From JADLGH01 sp964586675 (GTDB lineage: Bacteria; Desulfobacterota_D; UBA1144; Nemesobacterales; UBA2774): a stretch of 64,000 nucleotides of DNA. A program made the position numbers and the translations under genes. Positions 1-10,466 of the stretch are shown here, piece by piece. Below the pieces are notes generated by a model that worked only from the letters and a program-made list of their open reading frames with translations, made no database searches and was not told the DNA's origin. How positions within the stretch are numbered: position 1 is the stretch's first letter; each line of letters begins with the position of its first letter. The stretch is taken from NCBI GenBank assembly GCA_964586675.1, contig CAZPHQ010000003.1, forward strand, positions 1 to 64,000. The letters run 5' to 3'.

Positions 1-22
1 CGGAACGAGATCACTCGTTCCG
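1..22 (-). terminator. Possible terminator hairpin at window edge
   Basis: A perfect 9-bp inverted repeat (CGGAACGAG / CTCGTTCCG) with a 4-base loop lies 27 bases past the stop of the minus-strand TPR gene. On the minus strand any T-tract would fall outside the window, so terminator function cannot be confirmed. Confidence 0.45.
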
Positions 23-49
23 GCGCTTCCGTTTGAATTTCAGTCGATT

Positions 50-1051
50 TTACTGTCCGCCGCCGAGTGCTGCTATCCTTTCTCTCGCCGTAGCCGAATA
101 GCCCGCGTACTGACCCTGCTCGACCGACATTTCGAGGAACTTCCTGTAATACATAATGGCCTGCTGCGCGTTGTTCTCCCTGTCGTATCCCTGCGCTATG
201 AAAAAGTAGGAATCGGGATAATTCGGGTTGAGCGTGATAGCCTCCTTCTGGCGGGCGATACTTTGATTGAGCTGGTTCATGTAAAAGTAGGTGATTCCGA
301 GGTTCATATACGCCGGCGCGTACTTTGGATTGAGCTGTATCGCTTTCTGATACTCGTCAATCGCCGCGTTGTAGTTGCCCTGGGTTCTCAGAACCGTGCC
401 GAAGAGGTTGTGGATCTGCGCAGAAGGAGCGATCTCCGCGGCCTTCTTGAAATACTCGCTCGCCTGTCCGTAGGAGCGCTTCTTGAAGAAGAAGGCGTTC
501 CCTAGACCTATGTAGGCCGGGATATAGTTAGGGGCGAGCTCGATAACTTTCCTTATCTCGGGGGAATCGGGATTCTCGCCGCTGGCCGACCAGAGCACGA
601 ACATCGCCTCGGTGTTGTTCGGGTTCTGGGAGAGAACCTTCTTGGACGTCGCGATAGCTTCTTTTTCCCAGCTTAGATGAAGATAAGTGTAAGCCAGCGC
701 CACCTGGACCTGCTCCAGAGTCGGGCCGAGCTCGAGCGCCTTTACCATATTGCTGTACGACTTGTTATAGAAGTCTTCGTAATCTTCCTTGACCTGGTAC
801 CTGTAAAAACCCATGAACGAATATACTTCGCCGAGCCCCGCGTAAGCGACGGCGTCCTTCGGGTTGGCCTGTATAGCGCGGTTGTAAAGCGAAATGGCTT
901 CCTCGAATCCCTCCGGCGTGAACTTGAGGAACGCCTCTTTCCCCTGCTTGTCGAGCGCGGCCGCATCCTGCGCCGATGCCTGTAAGGAAAAAAGCTGCGA
1001 AACCCCGAACACCGCGGCGGGGAGCAGCATGTAAAGAATAAATTTTCTCAT
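50..1051 (-). CDS. Secreted tetratricopeptide repeat protein
   Basis: A 333-residue protein with an N-terminal signal peptide (MRKFILYMLLPAA..., likely cut after LQASAQ) followed by about eight TPR units, each with the usual pattern of an Ala/Gly-containing helix pair ending in NP or AP. It is therefore likely an exported periplasmic or surface scaffold protein; TPR domains bind partner proteins and give no enzymatic function. The start is placed at 1051 because GGAGGT overlaps the upstream in-frame ATG at 1063 and lies 4-5 bases before the ATG at 1051. It is transcribed away from the pilins and may terminate at the hairpin at 1-22. The specific partner is unknown. Confidence 0.85.
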   Translation of the reverse strand: MRKFILYMLLPAAVFGVSQLFSLQASAQDAAALDKQGKEAFLKFTPEGFEEAISLYNRAIQANPKDAVAYAGLGEVYSFMGFYRYQVKEDYEDFYNKSYSNMVKALELGPTLEQVQVALAYTYLHLSWEKEAIATSKKVLSQNPNNTEAMFVLWSASGENPDSPEIRKVIELAPNYIPAYIGLGNAFFFKKRSYGQASEYFKKAAEIAPSAQIHNLFGTVLRTQGNYNAAIDEYQKAIQLNPKYAPAYMNLGITYFYMNQLNQSIARQKEAITLNPNYPDSYFFIAQGYDRENNAQQAIMYYRKFLEMSVEQGQYAGYSATARERIAALGGGQ

Positions 1052-1093
1052 CACTACCTCCATTGGATTTACCCTCAGAAAGATTATAAATTC

Positions 1094-1627
1094 TTAATGG
1101 TAAGTCTCAAGTATGTACTTGACGATTTCTTCGGCAAGGCTTTCGTATATATCCTTGGCCATGAATCCGAGGGAGCTGAAACCGTTTACCTCCCCCGAGG
1201 AAATCTCGTCCCCCGTGGCCTTGTTGACGAGAGCTATCTTTATCGTTACCGAGACTTCGCCGAACTTGAGCGCGCCGCCCTCGAACGAAACGTCGGAGCT
1301 CGGCCTGTATTCGCTAACTTCTCCGAGCACGACGATGGTGTCGGACGCCGGGATATTCTCGACGTTCCCGAATTTCACTTCCTTGAACTTGTCCTTCGAT
1401 TCGAGGAGCGCCGCCGACTGCTCGGGGACCTTCGTAAGGGCTTCCTCCGGGAAGTTCACGATCTCGGTTTCTAGCGCATTGAACTGAACGGCCTGGTACT
1501 GCCCGAGCTTCGTGGTCGTGGGAGTGAAATATGATGTAGTCTTGATATTGGTGCAGCCGGGGATCGAGAGCGCAAGCAATGCCAGCGATAATATAGCGGT
1601 ACGGATGGAACTATTCACTCTACTCAT
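1094..1627 (-). CDS. Outer-membrane lipoprotein, DUF4410-like
   Basis: A 177-residue protein beginning MSRVNSSIRTAILSL, with a lipobox LSIPGC: signal peptidase II would cleave before the Cys at about residue 26. The body alternates short beta-strand-like segments (VVLGEVSEYRPSS, FGEVSVTIKIALVNKATGDEI) and ends with an amphipathic helix, resembling the DUF4410 lipoprotein family, whose function is unknown. The start at 1627 is chosen because GGAGG sits about 11 bases upstream; the reading frame stays open to 1921 but that extension has no ribosome site and would overlap the pilin promoter. It is divergent from the pilin gene and could be co-regulated with it from the shared intergenic region. 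Confidence 0.8.
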   Translation of the reverse strand: MSRVNSSIRTAILSLALLALSIPGCTNIKTTSYFTPTTTKLGQYQAVQFNALETEIVNFPEEALTKVPEQSAALLESKDKFKEVKFGNVENIPASDTIVVLGEVSEYRPSSDVSFEGGALKFGEVSVTIKIALVNKATGDEISSGEVNGFSSLGFMAKDIYESLAEEIVKYILETYH

Positions 1628-1734
1628 AATAAAACCTGCCTCCTTTGTAATAAATACTATAAAATAGCATACTTCCCAGATTTGATAAACATTAGGCGGG
1701 TAAAATCGATTCATCGCTATTAAAATGCATCCCA

Positions 1735-1780
1735 TGACGTATTTTGTCATACGTTGCGCAGCTGTGACAAAATACGTCAC
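1735..1780 (+). promoter_or_regulatory. Putative enhancer (UAS) for pilin sigma-54 promoter
   Basis: TGACGTATTTTGTCA (1735-1749) and its exact reverse complement TGACAAAATACGTCA (1765-1779) are separated by 15 bases. The second arm plus its upstream flank (1754-1780) recurs almost unchanged in front of the second pilin (2657-2683). The TGTCA/TGACA core resembles the (C/G)TGTC half-sites reported for the PilR enhancer-binding protein. It lies about 120 bases before the -24 element, a typical enhancer distance. Binding by a PilR-type NtrC-family activator is inferred. Confidence 0.65.
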
Positions 1781-1891
1781 AAAGTACGGGTTTTGTGACA
1801 TTCGGGTTTTCACCGGGCAATATAATTCGTATGGTAAACTATCGTTAAAAGAAGGGATGTTATAAAAAGCAGGCTGGTAAACGTGGACATC

Positions 1892-1907
1892 TGGCACGGG
1901 CTTTGCA
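1892..1907 (+). promoter_or_regulatory. Sigma-54 promoter of first pilin gene
   Basis: TGGCACGGGCTTTGCA is an exact match to the -24/-12 consensus TGGCAC-N5-TTGCA. Transcription should start near 1918, leaving a leader of about 30 bases that contains AAGGAGGT before the ATG at 1951. The in-frame ATG at 1912 lies upstream of the predicted transcript start and is therefore not used. Confidence 0.9.
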
Positions 1908-1950
1908 ATGATTGAAATCAAAATTTAATTCCGAAAAGGAGGTATTTGAT

Positions 1951-2535
1951 ATGTCCAGAAGGTCAATCAGAGTTAAGAAGGATGAGAAAGGTTTTACGCT
2001 CATCGAGCTTTTGGTGGTTGCAGCTATTATCGGCATACTACTCGCGATCGCGATACCCAACCTTATGAAGGCCAGGATGTCGGCGAACGAGGCGAATGCC
2101 AGGAAGTCGATGCAGACCCTCAGGGACGCTGAAGGCGAGTACTTCGAGCAGGACCTCGATGACGTTGGTGGAAGAGACTTCACTGACCAGATCGGAGACA
2201 TAGCCACGCCGGGCACTCTTAGGAGCCCAGGCAATACAGGGGAAGAGGAAGACGCTCTCATAGACAGCAGCTTCGAAGGGGCTGACATGGTAAATGGCTG
2301 TACGGATCCGAAGGCAGGCTACTGCCTGCAGTGGGATGACCTTGTCGTGTCTAACCAGGCGACCGGGCTGTTCGACGACTTCGGCTGGCAGGCTAGCATG
2401 ACCAGCTTCAACAAGACCGGCAGAAGGGACTTCTCGGTCTACGGCGACGGCGCGATAAGGTGTACCGTAAGCACAGTCGCGACAAGTGAAGTAGGCGCTT
2501 TCGAGTCCGTCCGTGAAACCGCGGGATGCGACTAA
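1951..2535 (+). CDS. Type IV major pilin-like protein (pilin 1)
   Basis: A 194-residue prepilin with a short basic leader (14 residues ending KDEKG), then FTLIELLVVAAIIGIL: prepilin peptidase would cut after Gly14, leaving Phe+1 and the conserved Glu+5. The hydrophobic alpha-1 helix is followed by a helix rich in Ala/Glu (KARMSANEANARK) and a C-terminal globular domain with four cysteines (GCTDPKAGYC and RCTVS...GCD) that could form two disulfides. Mature length about 180 residues. AAGGAGGT 7 bases before the ATG fixes the start. Its product would be assembled into a type IV pilus or pseudopilus. It has a paralogue immediately downstream and is under a canonical sigma-54 promoter. Major versus minor pilin cannot be decided from sequence. 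Confidence 0.93.
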   Translation: MSRRSIRVKKDEKGFTLIELLVVAAIIGILLAIAIPNLMKARMSANEANARKSMQTLRDAEGEYFEQDLDDVGGRDFTDQIGDIATPGTLRSPGNTGEEEDALIDSSFEGADMVNGCTDPKAGYCLQWDDLVVSNQATGLFDDFGWQASMTSFNKTGRRDFSVYGDGAIRCTVSTVATSEVGAFESVRETAGCD

Positions 2536-2579
2536 TACGAAGCTGCCGCTTTAACATAATCAAACAGACTTAGAACGAT

Positions 2580-2614
2580 AGGGAGGGATTCTGAAAGGGT
2601 CCCTCCCTTTTTTT
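2580..2614 (+). terminator. Rho-independent terminator after pilin 1
   Basis: A 9-bp perfect stem AGGGAGGGA / TCCCTCCCT with an 11-base loop is followed directly by seven T residues, about 45 bases after the pilin 1 stop codon. Confidence 0.9.
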
Positions 2615-2656
2615 ATAATCCGGCCTAACATATTAATTTTCAAAGCATCTTCGAAA

Positions 2657-2683
2657 TTGCGCAGCTGCGACAAAATTTGTCAC
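2657..2683 (+). promoter_or_regulatory. Second copy of pilin enhancer motif
   Basis: This 27-base segment matches 1754-1780 at all but three positions, including TTGCGCAGCTG followed by a GACAAAAT..GTCAC palindrome. It lies about 120 bases before the -24 element of pilin 2, the same geometry as in front of pilin 1. Conserved spacing argues for a shared activator. Confidence 0.65.
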
Positions 2684-2798
2684 GTTATTTCAATCAAGCT
2701 ATGCTAGAATTTAAACCAGCTACCCGTCGATATAATTTAAATCAATGATAATAAGGCATTAGACGATGTTGAAGCTAAGCAGAGCTTACCGACGTTTT

Positions 2799-2814
2799 TG
2801 GTATACAAATTGCA
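2799..2814 (+). promoter_or_regulatory. Sigma-54-like promoter of second pilin gene
   Basis: TGGTATACAAATTGCA keeps the invariant GG and GC at exactly the -24/-12 spacing and an intact TTGCA, with TAT replacing CAC in the -24 box. Transcript start would be near 2825. This places the upstream in-frame ATG at 2766 outside the transcript. Confidence 0.7.
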
Positions 2815-2843
2815 ACATAATTTTGCAGGAAAGTTCGCAGGAA

Positions 2844-3455
2844 ATGCCAAAGGTCATGAACAACTTTCGTAATGCTGGTCGCAAAGATGGTTTCACACTT
2901 GTCGAGCTGCTCGTGGTGGCGGCGATAATAGGTATTCTGCTCGCCATAGCGATACCGAACCTTCTCAAGGCACGCATATCCTCGAACGAGGCGAACGCGA
3001 GAAAAGCCCTCCAGACCCTTAAGGACGCGGAGTACGAATACTTCGAGCAGGACCTCGACGACGACGGTACGAGAAACTTCACAAACCTTGTCGGCTCGCT
3101 CGGCACCGAGGGCTCGCTGAGAGATCCGTCGGGAATGGACGACGAACAGGATGCCCTCATAGACATAACGTTCGAGTACGCAGTCGTGGAAGACGGAAGC
3201 CCGGCCGGGCAGGCGGCCTGCACCGACCCCAAGGCGGGGTACTGTCTTTCCTGGAGCGACGACGCCGAGGCCGACGCGCTTTCGCTCCAGGGCGACTTCG
3301 GATGGGAAGCCTCCATGACGAGCGCCAAGGTGAACGGCAGGAAGGATTTCTCGGCTTTCGCCGACAAGGTCATAAAGTGCACTGTCACTACCGAGGATTC
3401 AGGCTCCGTCGGCACGTTCCAGTCGTCGAGAACCGATTCGGACTGCGACGGCTGA
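2844..3455 (+). CDS. Type IV major pilin-like protein (pilin 2)
   Basis: A 203-residue paralogue of pilin 1. The leader ends RKDG and is followed by FTLVELLVVAAIIGIL with Glu at +5; the N-terminal 50 residues of the mature protein are nearly identical to pilin 1, including KARISSNEANARKALQTLKDAE. The C-terminal domain diverges and carries an extra acidic insertion (DDEQDALID...EDGSPAGQ) but keeps the four-cysteine pattern (ACTDPKAGYC, KCTVT...DCDG). The start at 2844 is preferred because the sigma-54 promoter at 2799-2814 lies inside the longer frame; an alternative ATG is at 2856. AGGAAAG at 2827-2833 is the likely ribosome site. Confidence 0.9.
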   Translation: MPKVMNNFRNAGRKDGFTLVELLVVAAIIGILLAIAIPNLLKARISSNEANARKALQTLKDAEYEYFEQDLDDDGTRNFTNLVGSLGTEGSLRDPSGMDDEQDALIDITFEYAVVEDGSPAGQAACTDPKAGYCLSWSDDAEADALSLQGDFGWEASMTSAKVNGRKDFSAFADKVIKCTVTTEDSGSVGTFQSSRTDSDCDG

Positions 3456-3548
3456 CGCTACACGAACAATGCAAACGGCAGATAGGCCGTGGGTCCGCAC
3501 AAACTTATTGCCTCCGGGCATCGATTGACATATATTTAGGTGTCCGAC

Positions 3549-4499
3549 ATGCCAGACGCGCTCCGTATTACCAATCTCGTTAAGGATTATCAGACCGGCT
3601 TTTTCGGGAAGATGACCCGGGTGCTCAAGAACGTCACGTTCTCGGTCGAGCAGGGGGATATCTTCGGCTTCATCGGTCCGAACGGCGCGGGCAAGACCAC
3701 CACATTCAAATCCATACTCGGCTTCGCCAAACCCACGGAAGGAACGATCGAGCTTCTGGGAAAAGATTCGGGAGACCCCAACGCCAAGCGCAAGATCGGA
3801 TACCTCCCCGAGAACCCTTATTTCTACGATTATCTGACGGGGGAAGAGCTCCTCATTTACATGGGCGAGCTCCATGGGCACGGGCGGAAATTCCTCGAGC
3901 AGAAGGCGGGCGAGCTTCTGGAAAAGGTGAGGATGTCCCACGCCGGAAAAGTGCAGATGAGAAAGTATTCGAAGGGCATGCTGCAGAGAATAGGCATTGC
4001 CCAGTCGCTCATAAACGACCCCGAGTTCATAATCCTCGACGAGCCGATGAGCGGCCTCGACCCCATTGGAAGGCGGGAAATGAAGGACCTCATACTCGAA
4101 GAGAAGAGGAAGGGGAAGACCATACTCCTCAGCTCTCACATGCTGGCCGACGTGGAGGCGCTTTGCGACCGCGTCGGGATCATAATGGGCGGGACGCTGA
4201 TAAAGACGGGGACGCTCGGCGAGATGCTGAAGGAAATCCACACGGATTACGAGATGCACGTCGAGGGCGCTCCGGAGGAAGTGAAGGCATCGGTGAGGGG
4301 GATGCCCGTCGAGATGGAGCACAGGGCCGGGTATATCGTGCTCAAGTTCGACGAGGACATAAGGCGGCAGGTGATCGAGGCCGTCGCGAAAACGCCGGCC
4401 GGGATCATGTCGCTTCATCCGGTGAATAGGTCCCTCGAAGGCCTCTTCGTCGAGCAGGCGAAAAAGGAGGGCCCGGTGAGGGAAGGCGTCGGCGCGTAG
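3549..4499 (+). CDS. ABC transporter ATP-binding protein (ABC-2 type, PilH-like)
   Basis: A 316-residue ATPase with Walker A GPNGAGKTT (about residues 41-49), signature YSKGMLQRIG, Walker B FIILDEP and D-loop SGLDP, and a C-terminal extension of about 90 residues typical of ABC-2 ATPases. It energises the permease encoded 45 bases downstream at the inner membrane. The ATG at 3549 follows AGGTG by about 5 bases; an in-frame GTG at 3540 is the alternative. In Myxococcus, an ABC ATPase/permease pair (PilH, PilI) follows pilA and is needed for pilus formation; position here, right behind two pilins, suggests the same role, but the substrate is unproven. Confidence 0.9.
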   Translation: MPDALRITNLVKDYQTGFFGKMTRVLKNVTFSVEQGDIFGFIGPNGAGKTTTFKSILGFAKPTEGTIELLGKDSGDPNAKRKIGYLPENPYFYDYLTGEELLIYMGELHGHGRKFLEQKAGELLEKVRMSHAGKVQMRKYSKGMLQRIGIAQSLINDPEFIILDEPMSGLDPIGRREMKDLILEEKRKGKTILLSSHMLADVEALCDRVGIIMGGTLIKTGTLGEMLKEIHTDYEMHVEGAPEEVKASVRGMPVEMEHRAGYIVLKFDEDIRRQVIEAVAKTPAGIMSLHPVNRSLEGLFVEQAKKEGPVREGVGA

Positions 4500-4544
4500 C
4501 CCGCGGCGGCGGGAAGCCGGGAACACGATTCAGTGCAGGGTGCG

Positions 4545-5348
4545 ATGAGAAGGATTCTAAGCGTAGCGCATAATACGTTCATAGAAGCGATAAGGGACAG
4601 GGTGCTCTACAGCCTCGTCCTCTTCGCGCTGCTCATGATAGTGAGCTCGCTCGTATTCGCCAGCATATCCGCAGAGCAATACAACAAGATAGTAAAGGAC
4701 CTCGGCCTCACCGCGATATCGATAATAGGAATACTGATCTCCGTCTTTCTCGGTATCGGCCTCGTATATAAGGAAGTCGAAAAGAAGACCGTTTACAACA
4801 TATTCTCTAAGCCCGTGAGGAGGTACGAATTCATTCTCGGGAAGTACCTCGGGCTAGGGCTCACGCTTTTCGTTATCACGCTCGGCATGGCCCTGATTCT
4901 CTTTCTTATCGTCCTTTATATAGAGATAAGATATGCTGGGCTGATAAAGTTTTACTACGGCGGTCATTTCTACGCGGAATTTTTCAACGCGATATATTTC
5001 GAATACCTGGAATTCCTGATAATAATCGGGATCGCGCTCGTTTTTTCCAGCTTCACGACTCCCGTCATGAGCGCGCTCTTTACGTTCTTCGTTTTCGCCA
5101 TCGGGAGGTTTTCGAGCGACATACGGCTCTTCGCGGAGGAGGTAAAGAATCCAGTCACGGCCGTTTTCTCGGAGGCGATTTACAGGGTGATCCCGAACCT
5201 CGAAAAATTCGACGTCAGGAACGAGGCCGTCTACGGAGGCGTCGTGAACCCGGACTTGGTCCTCTATACGACAGCCTACGCGCTCATCTACGCCGCAGCG
5301 CTCCTGATACTCGCGATAATCATATTCGAGAAAAAAGAATTCAAGTAA
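4545..5348 (+). CDS. ABC-2 type membrane permease (PilI-like)
   Basis: A 267-residue integral membrane protein with about six hydrophobic segments (for example LFALLMIVSSLVFASI, ISIIGILISVFLGIGLV, LFVITLGMALILFLIVL, LLILAIIIFEKKEFK at the C-terminus). The motif VYKEVEKKTVYNIFSKPVRRYEFILGKYLG is typical of ABC-2 permeases related to NosY/PilI. It is the membrane partner of the preceding ATPase. The ATG at 4545 follows CAGGG by about 4 bases; the GTG at 4533 is an alternative. The next gene begins 8 bases later, so the three form one unit. Confidence 0.88.
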   Translation: MRRILSVAHNTFIEAIRDRVLYSLVLFALLMIVSSLVFASISAEQYNKIVKDLGLTAISIIGILISVFLGIGLVYKEVEKKTVYNIFSKPVRRYEFILGKYLGLGLTLFVITLGMALILFLIVLYIEIRYAGLIKFYYGGHFYAEFFNAIYFEYLEFLIIIGIALVFSSFTTPVMSALFTFFVFAIGRFSSDIRLFAEEVKNPVTAVFSEAIYRVIPNLEKFDVRNEAVYGGVVNPDLVLYTTAYALIYAAALLILAIIIFEKKEFK

Positions 5349-5356
5349 GTGACGCC

Positions 5357-6442
5357 GTGAAAAAGGGTAGAACGACGACCATACTGGGCCTTCTGGCCAT
5401 CGCCGCGCTGGTGGCGGTCTCGATACCGTTTCAGGTAAGGATTGACGACATAAGGGGAAAGTTCCGCTCCGTCGAAGACAGCCTTTATCTTTCTTCATCG
5501 TCGCTCAAAAAAATTTCCCTGGGGTATACGGAGCTTCTCTCGGATATATACTGGATGAGGGCGATTCAGTATTTCGGAAGCAGAAGAACCGAAGACCAGA
5601 ACCCGGAGCTCCTGTATCATTATTTCGACATAATCACCGACCTCGATCCGCGCTTCGTGAACGCCTACAGGTACGGCGGCACGTTCCTGGCCGAGCCGGC
5701 CCCGTTCGGGCTCGGGAAATTCGCCATGGGCGTCGGGCTTCTCGAAAAGGGCAGGAAGAATAACCCGGACAATTTCAGGCTGCCGCTCGAGGAGGCGTTC
5801 CTCTACTATTTCTATCCGAAGAACTATGACAAGGCCGCCGAGCTCTTCAGGGAGGCCGCCGAAACGCCCGGGCTATCCAAGTCGAGGCAGGCGTCCGTTA
5901 AGGGAATGGCGGCTGCCGCGCTGGCAAAGGGCGGGAACAGGGACCTCTCGAAGGAGATATGGAAGATAATTTACGAAACGAGCCCGAGCGAGGGTAGACG
6001 CAGCTTCGCGCTCAGGAATCTCCAGGAGATCGAAACCGGCGAAATGGAGGACGAGCTCACGGCCGCGCTTCTCGAATATCAAAAGCAATACGGAAAGCTG
6101 CCTGGCTCTGTGAAAGAGCTCGCGGCAGCCGGGTACGTCGAGGGCGGCATACCCGAGGCCCCGATAGGCGGGGAGTTCGTCATAGCGCCGGAAATCGACT
6201 CCGTGCGCAATACCGAGCTGGCGTCGAGAAAGCTAAAGGAGGCGATCGCATTTCTTAACGGCAAGTCCGCGAGGTTTAAAAAGATATACGGCGAGTATCC
6301 TAGGAATTTAAAAGAGCTCGAGGTGTTCGTGAAAACCGAGACGACAGGGCAGTACCCAGTCCATCCCATGGGGCAAGAATACATTTACAACCCGGAGTCG
6401 GGAATAATCGAATCGAAATGGAAGTACGAGGGAGAAAAGTAG
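5357..6442 (+). CDS. Membrane-anchored TPR-like protein (PilG-like position)
   Basis: A 361-residue protein starting at GTG, with one N-terminal membrane segment (ILGLLAIAALVAVSIPF) and an otherwise soluble, presumably periplasmic, domain. The region from about residue 60 (ELLSDIYWMRAIQYFG) to 200 looks like degenerate TPR helices (LEKGRKNNPDNFRLPLEEAFLYYFYPKNYDKAAELFREAAE). The C-terminal third has two similar units (YQKQYGKLPGSVKELAAAGYV and KKIYGEYPRNLKELEVFV). It lies 8 bases after the permease and completes an ABC-ATPase / permease / accessory trio like Myxococcus PilH-PilI-PilG; the homology of this third member to PilG is only suggested by position. Confidence 0.8.
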   Translation: MKKGRTTTILGLLAIAALVAVSIPFQVRIDDIRGKFRSVEDSLYLSSSSLKKISLGYTELLSDIYWMRAIQYFGSRRTEDQNPELLYHYFDIITDLDPRFVNAYRYGGTFLAEPAPFGLGKFAMGVGLLEKGRKNNPDNFRLPLEEAFLYYFYPKNYDKAAELFREAAETPGLSKSRQASVKGMAAAALAKGGNRDLSKEIWKIIYETSPSEGRRSFALRNLQEIETGEMEDELTAALLEYQKQYGKLPGSVKELAAAGYVEGGIPEAPIGGEFVIAPEIDSVRNTELASRKLKEAIAFLNGKSARFKKIYGEYPRNLKELEVFVKTETTGQYPVHPMGQEYIYNPESGIIESKWKYEGEK

Positions 6443-6452
6443 CAGTAACCGC

Positions 6453-6929
6453 TCAGGCGATTTCGAGAATTATAAATTCCCTCACACCGCCCGGTGCGTG
6501 AACCGTCACTTCTTCGTCGACGCTCTTTCCGACGAGCGCCCTGCCGATCGGCGACGTAATGGAGATGAACCCGTTCTCGGGTTCGGACTCGTCCGGCCCT
6601 ACGAGGTGATATGAAACCGTTTCGCCAGTGTCCAGGTTTTCGAGCCTCACCCTGACGCCGAAAGTGACCCTGTCCTTGTTCCGGAGCTCCGCCGGGTCTA
6701 TCACCTCGGCCCTGCTGAGCTTGCTTTCGAGCTCCTGAATCCTGCCCTCGACGAAAGACTGCCTCTGCTTGGCCGTTTCGTACTCGGCGTTCTCGGAAAG
6801 GTCTCCGAGGGACCTGGCATATTCGATAAGCTTGATGACCTCCTGTCTTTCGACGGTTTTCAGCCTCTTGAGCTCGTCCTGGAGCTTTTTATAACCGTTC
6901 GGCGTCATCGGTACTCTTTCAATCGACAT
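6453..6929 (-). CDS. greA: Transcription elongation factor GreA
   Basis: At 158 residues this has the standard GreA length. The N-terminal half is the antiparallel coiled coil that enters the RNA polymerase secondary channel (MTPNGYKKLQDELKRLKTVERQEV...) with the acidic tip around GDLSENAEY, where Asp and Glu stimulate cleavage of backtracked RNA. The C-terminal half is the FKBP-like domain (VTFGVRVRLENL... ISITSPIGRALVGKSVDEEV). An AGGGAGATGG sequence lies just before the ATG. It is convergent with the preceding TPR gene and lies 106 bases downstream of carB. Confidence 0.97.
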   Translation of the reverse strand: MSIERVPMTPNGYKKLQDELKRLKTVERQEVIKLIEYARSLGDLSENAEYETAKQRQSFVEGRIQELESKLSRAEVIDPAELRNKDRVTFGVRVRLENLDTGETVSYHLVGPDESEPENGFISITSPIGRALVGKSVDEEVTVHAPGGVREFIILEIA

Positions 6930-7035
6930 AATGCCATCTCCCTTGGCCGGCGCGACGGACGGCCTGACTGATACTCCGGATAAACCGTAAACTCAAGTAA
7001 ACGGATTAACTAAATTATACAACAATCAGAGGTAA

Positions 7036-10227
<3,192 letters not shown>

Positions 10228-10466
10228 ATGGTTCCTGCCTGTGGAAACGAGAGTTTTGCGGGTTCGAAATGACGGGGATTCGCCGGGTAAGGCGCACCCT
10301 CTATTTGAAGCCTATCATTTATACCTGTGAATTCGCCTTCTAGCAAATATGCAGGAGCCGTAATTGCCTCAAAAAAGGTAATGATGAAGGCATATAGAAG
10401 TGGAAGCGATCAGATCGCAGACGAAGCCCCGTGTATACGCTTACAGTAAGCGGAGGACACACAGTT
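10228..10466. other. Intergenic region upstream of carB
   Basis: About 240 bases between carB and the CDP-alcohol transferase, both on minus. I see no RNA gene or clear regulatory hairpin; it presumably holds the carB promoter. Confidence 0.5.

Larger units (their letters stand above)
1628..1950. other. Intergenic control region, lipoprotein / pilin
   Basis: No coding capacity is supported here. The 323 bases hold the divergent promoters of the lipoprotein and first pilin, including a 15-bp perfect inverted repeat (1735-1749 and 1765-1779), another TGTGACA half-site near 1795-1800, a sigma-54 promoter at 1892-1907, and a strong ribosome site AAGGAGGT at 1936-1943. Confidence 0.8.
2536..2843. 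other. Intergenic region between the two pilins
   Basis: About 308 bases without a gene. It contains the terminator of pilin 1 (2580-2614), a second copy of the enhancer motif (2657-2683), and a sigma-54-like promoter (2799-2814) for pilin 2, so the two pilins are separate transcription units. Confidence 0.75.

Noticed and set aside
1912..1950. Longer pilin 1 start at ATG 1912
   Set aside because: It lies upstream of the transcript start expected from the consensus sigma-54 promoter and lacks a ribosome site; AAGGAGGT precedes 1951.
2766..2843. Longer pilin 2 start at ATG 2766
   Set aside because: The sigma-54-like promoter lies inside this extension, and the added residues are not a prepilin leader.
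10255..10330. GGTTCGAAA near 10260 resembling a tRNA T-arm
   Set aside because: No matching acceptor stem, D-arm or anticodon arm could be formed around it.
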